Assembly (NCBI GenBank): GCA_028023455.1
Contig: JAQFVV010006630.1
Coordinates: 471,696 to 535,695 of the forward strand
DNA from: Epiperipatus broadwayi
Taxonomy: Eukaryota; Onychophora; Udeonychophora; Euonychophora; Peripatidae
Length of the DNA: 64,000 nucleotides
Direction: 5' to 3'
Below, piece by piece: positions 58,650 through 64,000 of the stretch. The position numbers and the translations under genes were made by a program. The notes beneath the pieces are model-generated. The model was not told the origin of the DNA and did not search any database. It was given only the letters and a program-made list of their open reading frames with translations. Each line of letters opens with the position of its first letter. Within the stretch, counting starts at the first letter, position 1.

Positions 58650-61225
58650 AATTTTTAAATTATAAATCAAAATTTATTTTTGAACAAACTTTCGTTCACT
58701 TTCATAATCTGACAAATTAGTAATATACTTTTTACAAACGAAACTAAAGTGAATATGGTCAATATCTTTTGAAAAATTGATACATCAGTTTGTGAATTGG
58801 CCAATTAAAAGCTTTGAGTTTTACCTCCTGTGGCGAATGATATAATCACCACATGAAGGGTTAATATTTGCAGGCCGAATTTGGATACAATCTGTCTGAG
58901 TTGTAAGTCATGTGACTTGTATAATACAGCCATGCACACATGCTTGCTAGTATTTGTATTAACAAAGTTCAAAATATTTTAAAATTGCATTACAGAATTG
59001 GATATATTTATTTATCTATCACAAAATCAAATATTAAATCAGTCACTATAAAATGTTTTAAATAGTATTATAAAACAAATACAGCTAATAAAAAAATTAA
59101 ATATTTTGTTTTAAAATAAATTAGATAAATTAAATGTAGAAGGTGGAATAAATTAATAAAATAGTTTCTAAAAGTCATTTTGAAATGTTTAATTAATTTT
59201 AACAAAGTATAATAATTGATTTAAGATTAATATATTCAGTAATGTTTTAAAATAATAATGAGTCATATTTTATTTTTTAAAATTAATTGTGTGATACTGT
59301 AGTAATATGCAAATTAAGTATCAGATAAAAAGCAAAAATCCACCAATAAGATGAGGTATTTTATAGGGTATAAATACTGCTGCACAGTTAGTTCTAGGTG
59401 GGTGCTAGTAATTTCTAAATTTATACTTCTTTTAAAATTATTATTTTAGTCAATTTTAGTGCTATTGTATAATATATTTTGCAAATTGATAGGATATTAA
59501 TTTTTAAGTATTTGCAAAGAGAGCGTAATATAAATAAATTTTAATAAGTTTTATTAAAAGGATGCAGTGCTAAATTGAAGTTCCCTTTACCAGGATTATC
59601 ATCAAAACTTAATATGACTTTGCACTAAAAAATATGTAAATGCCAAACAATTATATATGCTTAATTAAGAATATTTTAAAAGTAAGAATGATAATTATTA
59701 ATGCAATATTAGTGATCTTAACCAAGAGAACTATTTCATTAAGCAAAAAATTATATTGGACATTATGCAGAAAGCTTAACAGAAAAGCTACTTGCAAATT
59801 AAAAGTAAACAAAGCATTTTGATAATAGCAAGATAGTCATATTCAAGACTGACAAATAATATGACAAATTTATAATATTTTTATGGAAAAATAATGCTAC
59901 GGAGATAAATGTTTTATCCTTTTTCAAGGAAAACATTGTGAATATTTTAAAGAAAAAACTCACAAATAATATCTGAATGAATATTTTCAAGTGTATGTAA
60001 TAAAACCTAAATTATATAAGACTATACGCGTTCGTAAGAATTTATTAAAAAAACTGATAGTTTGAACAATAATGGAAATAACTATAATTGGATAATAAAT
60101 AATAAATTTCCTGAATAATAAACCTATAAAGGAATGGATTATAAATAAGTAACTATTGAATTTATGGAGATATCTTTTTAAAATTGCGAAAAAAAAAAGT
60201 TTCATCCGGATTGTCCGTATTCAAGTTGCTGGGATAAGATGCATTACTAAGACCATAAAGGATCTTATGGAATAGAAACTTCAAAATATTATTTTTCAAT
60301 GTTATAATCTTATTATTATTTTAATAATCATTGTTCTGGACAATAGAAACTATAAACTATTATCCTATAAACTTTTCCAGAACAGATCAATGATTTTTTT
60401 ATTTAATTTTCCTAGATTTTCAGATGTCATCTTATTATTTTTTATCATTCATTTTTTAAGTTTGTTCATCATGCAGGTTTGACAGCGCATGTGCCAAGTT
60501 TGGGGCAGTTGTTTCATCATCAAGCATGAGAACTTAGCAACTGTCAGGGGTTTTAAATGCTCTTTAGGAGAATATTTTAAAAAAAAAAAAACTCAAGGAA
60601 AATAAAAACATTTGATTATCATAAAGAACATTCATCAATATTGAAGATATATGTAATTATTGTCTTGATTTATTTTATTAACTTTAGTTTTTAAGTGTGA
60701 TATTATTTAATTAATAGAATAGGTGCATGAATATTAATTTAGTACTAATGATATTATTGTTTTATAGTAAATAGTTTGATAATTTAAATAAGTTAATATT
60801 TTTTAAGTGTGGAAGTATGGATGGATATCATATATGCAATGTTTATTTAATTGATGGACATGTGTAACGGTCAGGTTTGTACATTTGCTCAACAGACTGA
60901 GAGTCCAAGCCAGAGAACCAAAAGCTGACCAAGTCAGGATAGTAATACCCTACGTCTGATCATACCTTAACTCTCTCACTCGTGCTTCCAAGTCAACCCA
61001 TCGCGAATGACATGCCTGAGGTTACACTCGATACCTCTTTGATCACATTCCAGCAATAGCAAAGCAGTAAAACATGAGACATTCCCCCCTTATTACATAT
61101 TCTATTATATACCTTAACTAGTGATTCATAAGATAATGAGCAAGTAATGAGACTGAGACAAATTTATATTTCATAAATTTAATATAACATTTAATAAATA
61201 TTGACGCATAGCAAGTTGTGTATAG

Positions 61226-61480
61226 CTAGCTCACACGCAGGTGAGGGAACACTAGGGTTATAAAACAAGATTACAAAGCCATGAGTGGATTCTCTAGGTT
61301 ATCAAATAATAATACAAAGCAATGAGTGGATTCTCAGGGTTATCAAATAATAATACAAAGCAATGAGTGGATTCTCAGGGTTATCAAATAATACAAAGCA
61401 ATGAGTGGATTCTCAGGGTTATACAATAATATCTCAAAGCAATGAGTGGATGCTCAGGGTTATAAAATAATATTACAAAG
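61226..61480 (+). repeat. ~60-bp to ~41-bp tandem repeat in element F
   Basis: AAAGCAATGAGTGGATTCTC plus AGGGTTATxAAATAATAAT is repeated five to six times; the units at 61320-61440 are almost identical. It corresponds to the three-unit array at 34862-35030. Confidence 0.85.
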
Positions 61481-62399
61481 CATGACTTTTTTAATAAGCT
61501 TATGTCATCTTTCATGTTCTAATTCATGCTATGTTTTATTTTTGAAATCGGTTATAGTTAGCTAGAGTGATAGATTTATTGATGAATGATAGAGATTATA
61601 TTAAGTTTATATCATTGTTACTAAGTTTGAGTTTATATTATAATTACTAAGTTTAAGATTATATTATAAATATATTCAAAATCATATTATAGAGACATTT
61701 GCGTGATATATAATTGTTATACGGATAAACACATTAAATCAGACTAGTTCGGATCAAAACCGAAGTTACTTTCTAGGGAAGTTGAACTGAGACGTGATGG
61801 CAGTGGAACGTTAGATTCTAGTGCGTTAGAAACTAGAGTATCAGATAAGTGCGACTCGAATGCATTCTTAATTGGGTTTATTACCTAGTAAACGGTTCCC
61901 TAACCGATCTGCTTGCTATAATGGAAGAGGCCTTTTAATTAAGTGAACAGAAGAATTGGCTTATGAGCCCTTTGGAAACGCTTTGGTTCCATTATATACG
62001 AATAATTGTCACATTTGCCTAAACTTTCGAGGCGTGACTTGATGAAATACGAAGAACTGTCACAGTTGCCTAAACTTTCGAGGCGTGACTGGACGTTGAA
62101 CAATCTTGAGATGGGCCATTATATATCTAGCAAGTAGATGTGCATATTTATGCAAATTAGCAATACATTCGCAACGCTAAATTAATATTTTATAAATTAA
62201 TTACGCCAAAATCTTAGCTTCTTCAGTGCTACTACCACTGGTCAGTTCATAAATGAGCTTATTAAATTATATGATAAAGGAGATAATGAGAATCTGATTT
62301 AAGGTTTCTCTGCATAGCTATTTATTCTCTAATTAAATGAACTTAAGATTTTCTAGAACTGAGAACATTAGTTATATGTAGTATAACCGCATCTAATAT

Positions 62400-62885
62400 C
62401 ACTGATTTTTAAATAATAAAATATGAGTTATAAAATAGCTCACGCAAATTATTGATTTTTAAATAAATTACTCATCTTAAATAATTCGTCAAAATAGACC
62501 TTACTAATAATGAAAAATGGGTTTTAACTAACGAATGCAAATCTATATTTTAAATAGCTTGCGTGAAATATACTTTTTCAGATAACTGGCAAAATACATA
62601 TTTTAAATCATTTACGCAAATATAATTCTTAATTAATCTGGGCACAATCTGAGTTTTAAATAATATACGTAATATATACGTTTTAACTAACTTTAGTAAA
62701 CATTTTCCATTTTATATAACTTTAGAAAAGATGCGTTTTAAATAATAGACGCTAAATATACCTTTTAAATAACTTTAGCAAAACATTTTCATTTTCAATT
62801 AACTTGAGAAAAAGATGCGTTTTAAATAATATACGCAAATATACATTTTAAAATAAGTTTAGCAAAAGATTTTAAATAACTTGTT
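62400..62885 (+). repeat. ~30-bp tandem repeat in element F
   Basis: Degenerate units of the form TTTTAAATAAYWTACGCAAA followed by TATAC/GATGCG occur about 14 times. It corresponds to the array at 35880-36120 of E. The conserved ACGCAAA core is kept better than the A/T filler. Confidence 0.75.
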
Positions 62886-64000
62886 CGGGCATTATAAATA
62901 TCGATTCACTCTATCACATAGTTTTAATTCAGAAAAGAGTCTTGACTATATTCTTTATATCGCAATACTCTGATATGATAAAAGTGATTACTCACTCCCC
63001 TCCCCCCGATAATTTATTAACACACAAGACTCCGTTCTGATAAAAACACAGCATAAATCAATAAACATGAACTTAAAACTATAGATAGATGACATAAGAA
63101 TAAATTGCATAAACAATCAATAAGATTTATAATTTAGAAATGAATTTCTTGTATAGTTTTATAGAAACTAGATGTTTAGGATTATTTAAAATTATTAATG
63201 ATCAAGATACTAAAATAATAATGATCAAGACTACTTAAAATTAATAATGATCAACGACTACTTAAAATTATTAATGATCAAGCAAGAATTTGAAGAGTGT
63301 TCTAAGATTTAAACAAATTTAAGATAAACATTTTAAGAAATTGAACATTTAGAAAATATTAATTATGTGATTTAGTTAGCTAGCTTTCATTTAGGGTACG
63401 TTTTAGTTATGAGATTTAATATGTCAGAAAGGATTTACCGGCAAAGTCTCTTTTAAGGCATTGTTTCCATGTGCTTCTCACTATATTCAGTCAGGCTGGG
63501 CTTCTCTTAGGTTTTAGTCTGGATGTAACTTCCGCAAATTTATTTCTGTGGCAGCTTTCCCCATTTCTCTGGTCAGGAACTCTCTAGTCTCTCAGGTACA
63601 GCTTCTTTCTTACTGTGATGGGCATGGTGGAGGTTTTCTGTCATCGGTAGCCGCTCGTGGAAGAGCAAACGGCTGTCTCTTTGTCTTCTAGCCAACGGTC
63701 ATCTTGGTAGCAGCTTGGATGGTAGTTTTCTAAGGTTTAGCTTTTTAAAACGGCAGAAACAGCTTTCTTACTGAACTTCAGCTCTGTGGTTTTCGGAAAT
63801 AATTTCGGCAGCAAATATAATTTTCACAGCAACAGCAAAAACTTAACACGGATGATGATAGATGATGGAAGAGGTTAGGTTAGAGGATTTGGTGGCTATT
63901 TGGGCCCCTTTTTATGCTATATTTTTGACAGTAGTAACCTCCTACTTTGAGTCATGCCACATCACAAGATGACTAGTTCAAACTAGCCTTTAACCAAATA

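Larger units (their letters stand above)
57373..60862 (+). mobile_element. Large repeat J (relative of I), cut by element F
   Basis: It begins GTGCCCTTTTCTATAGGTCA beside (AT)n and follows repeat I (20850-23393, minus strand) over almost its whole length. An additional block at about 57890-58900 holds two tandem duplications. TATAAATA at 59369, followed by CACAGTTAGTT, could be a promoter. A 60-codon frame at 59640-59822 aligns without gaps to the 67-codon frame in I, but about 18 of 49 residues agree while the DNA agrees better than that. The reading frame is therefore not under evident selection. Similarity stops at TTGATGGACA (60860), where F begins. Confidence 0.65.
60863..64000 (+). mobile_element. 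Large LTR-like element F (younger copy of the E/F family), runs off window
   Basis: It starts TGTAACGGTCAGGTTTGTAC within repeat J and parallels E (34512-37130) to the end of the window. It is longer than E because its tandem arrays are larger and because a ~50-bp phrase ending CTAAACTTTCGAGGCGTGAC is duplicated (61995-62090). It keeps many CpG dinucleotides lost in E. No open frame with a domain is seen. Whether an internal coding region follows lies outside the window. Confidence 0.7.

Noticed and set aside
62400-62885. CRISPR-like array of short repeats
   Set aside because: Eukaryotic context, degenerate repeats without unique spacers, and the same array sits inside a second copy of the mobile element.

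Overview
This is AT-rich eukaryotic DNA (roughly three quarters A+T) with no convincing host exon, no prokaryotic gene structure, no rRNA and no intact tRNA gene. Every open frame I could explain belongs to a transposable element (TE) or its decayed remains. RTE-type LINEs, Penelope-like elements (PLEs) and core promoters pairing TATAAA with a TCAGTT initiator about 30 bp downstream suggest an animal, most likely an arthropod with a large AT-rich genome. I cannot name the species.

Layout. 0-5.6 kb: AT-rich DNA with an 82-bp tandem duplication, a TA-flanked mariner-type MITE and an array of ~340-bp units that changes orientation. 5.65-7.85 kb: an LTR-like element (A) carrying a retroposed tRNA-like sequence. 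8.5-10.5 kb: a 2-kb non-autonomous DNA transposon with 30-bp terminal inverted repeats and an 8-bp target duplication. 13.7-15.1 kb: a decayed Penelope element, with a tRNA-derived SINE inside, framed by ~60-bp inverted repeats. 15.6-16.1 kb: a truncated RTE LINE. 20.85-23.4 kb: a large repeat (I) whose inverted relative (J) lies at 57.4-60.9 kb.

23.4-31.6 kb is a three-level nest. An LTR-like sequence (C) has perfect 8-bp terminal inverted repeats and a TATA/initiator promoter. An RTE LINE with a 12-bp target duplication sits at its 3' edge. Inside the LINE is a ~3.5-kb head-to-head inverted dimer of a second PLE. Each dimer arm carries a GIY-YIG endonuclease sequence and ends in a minimal hammerhead-ribozyme-like motif.

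31.6-34.5 kb: a second TA-flanked MITE, a three-unit direct/direct/inverted array, and an RTE relic cut off by element E. E (34.5 kb) and F (60.9 kb to the window end) are two copies of one large LTR-like family; E looks CpG-depleted relative to F. 40.3-44.2 kb: another LTR-like region (D) with a strong core promoter. 46.6-51.0 kb: an old RTE LINE split by a 2,140-bp element (B, relative of A) with a GTAT target duplication; removing B and one GTAT brings the LINE halves back into one frame. 54.2-55.0 kb: a different RTE fragment. 55.8-56.2 kb: a broken coiled-coil reading frame.

The main signals are the palindromic PLE dimer with outward-facing ribozyme motifs, and a set of long LTR-like elements with TGTAAY...RTTAYA-type ends placed in (TA)n tracts. 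Positions of old, decayed elements are approximate. All comparisons were made by eye.
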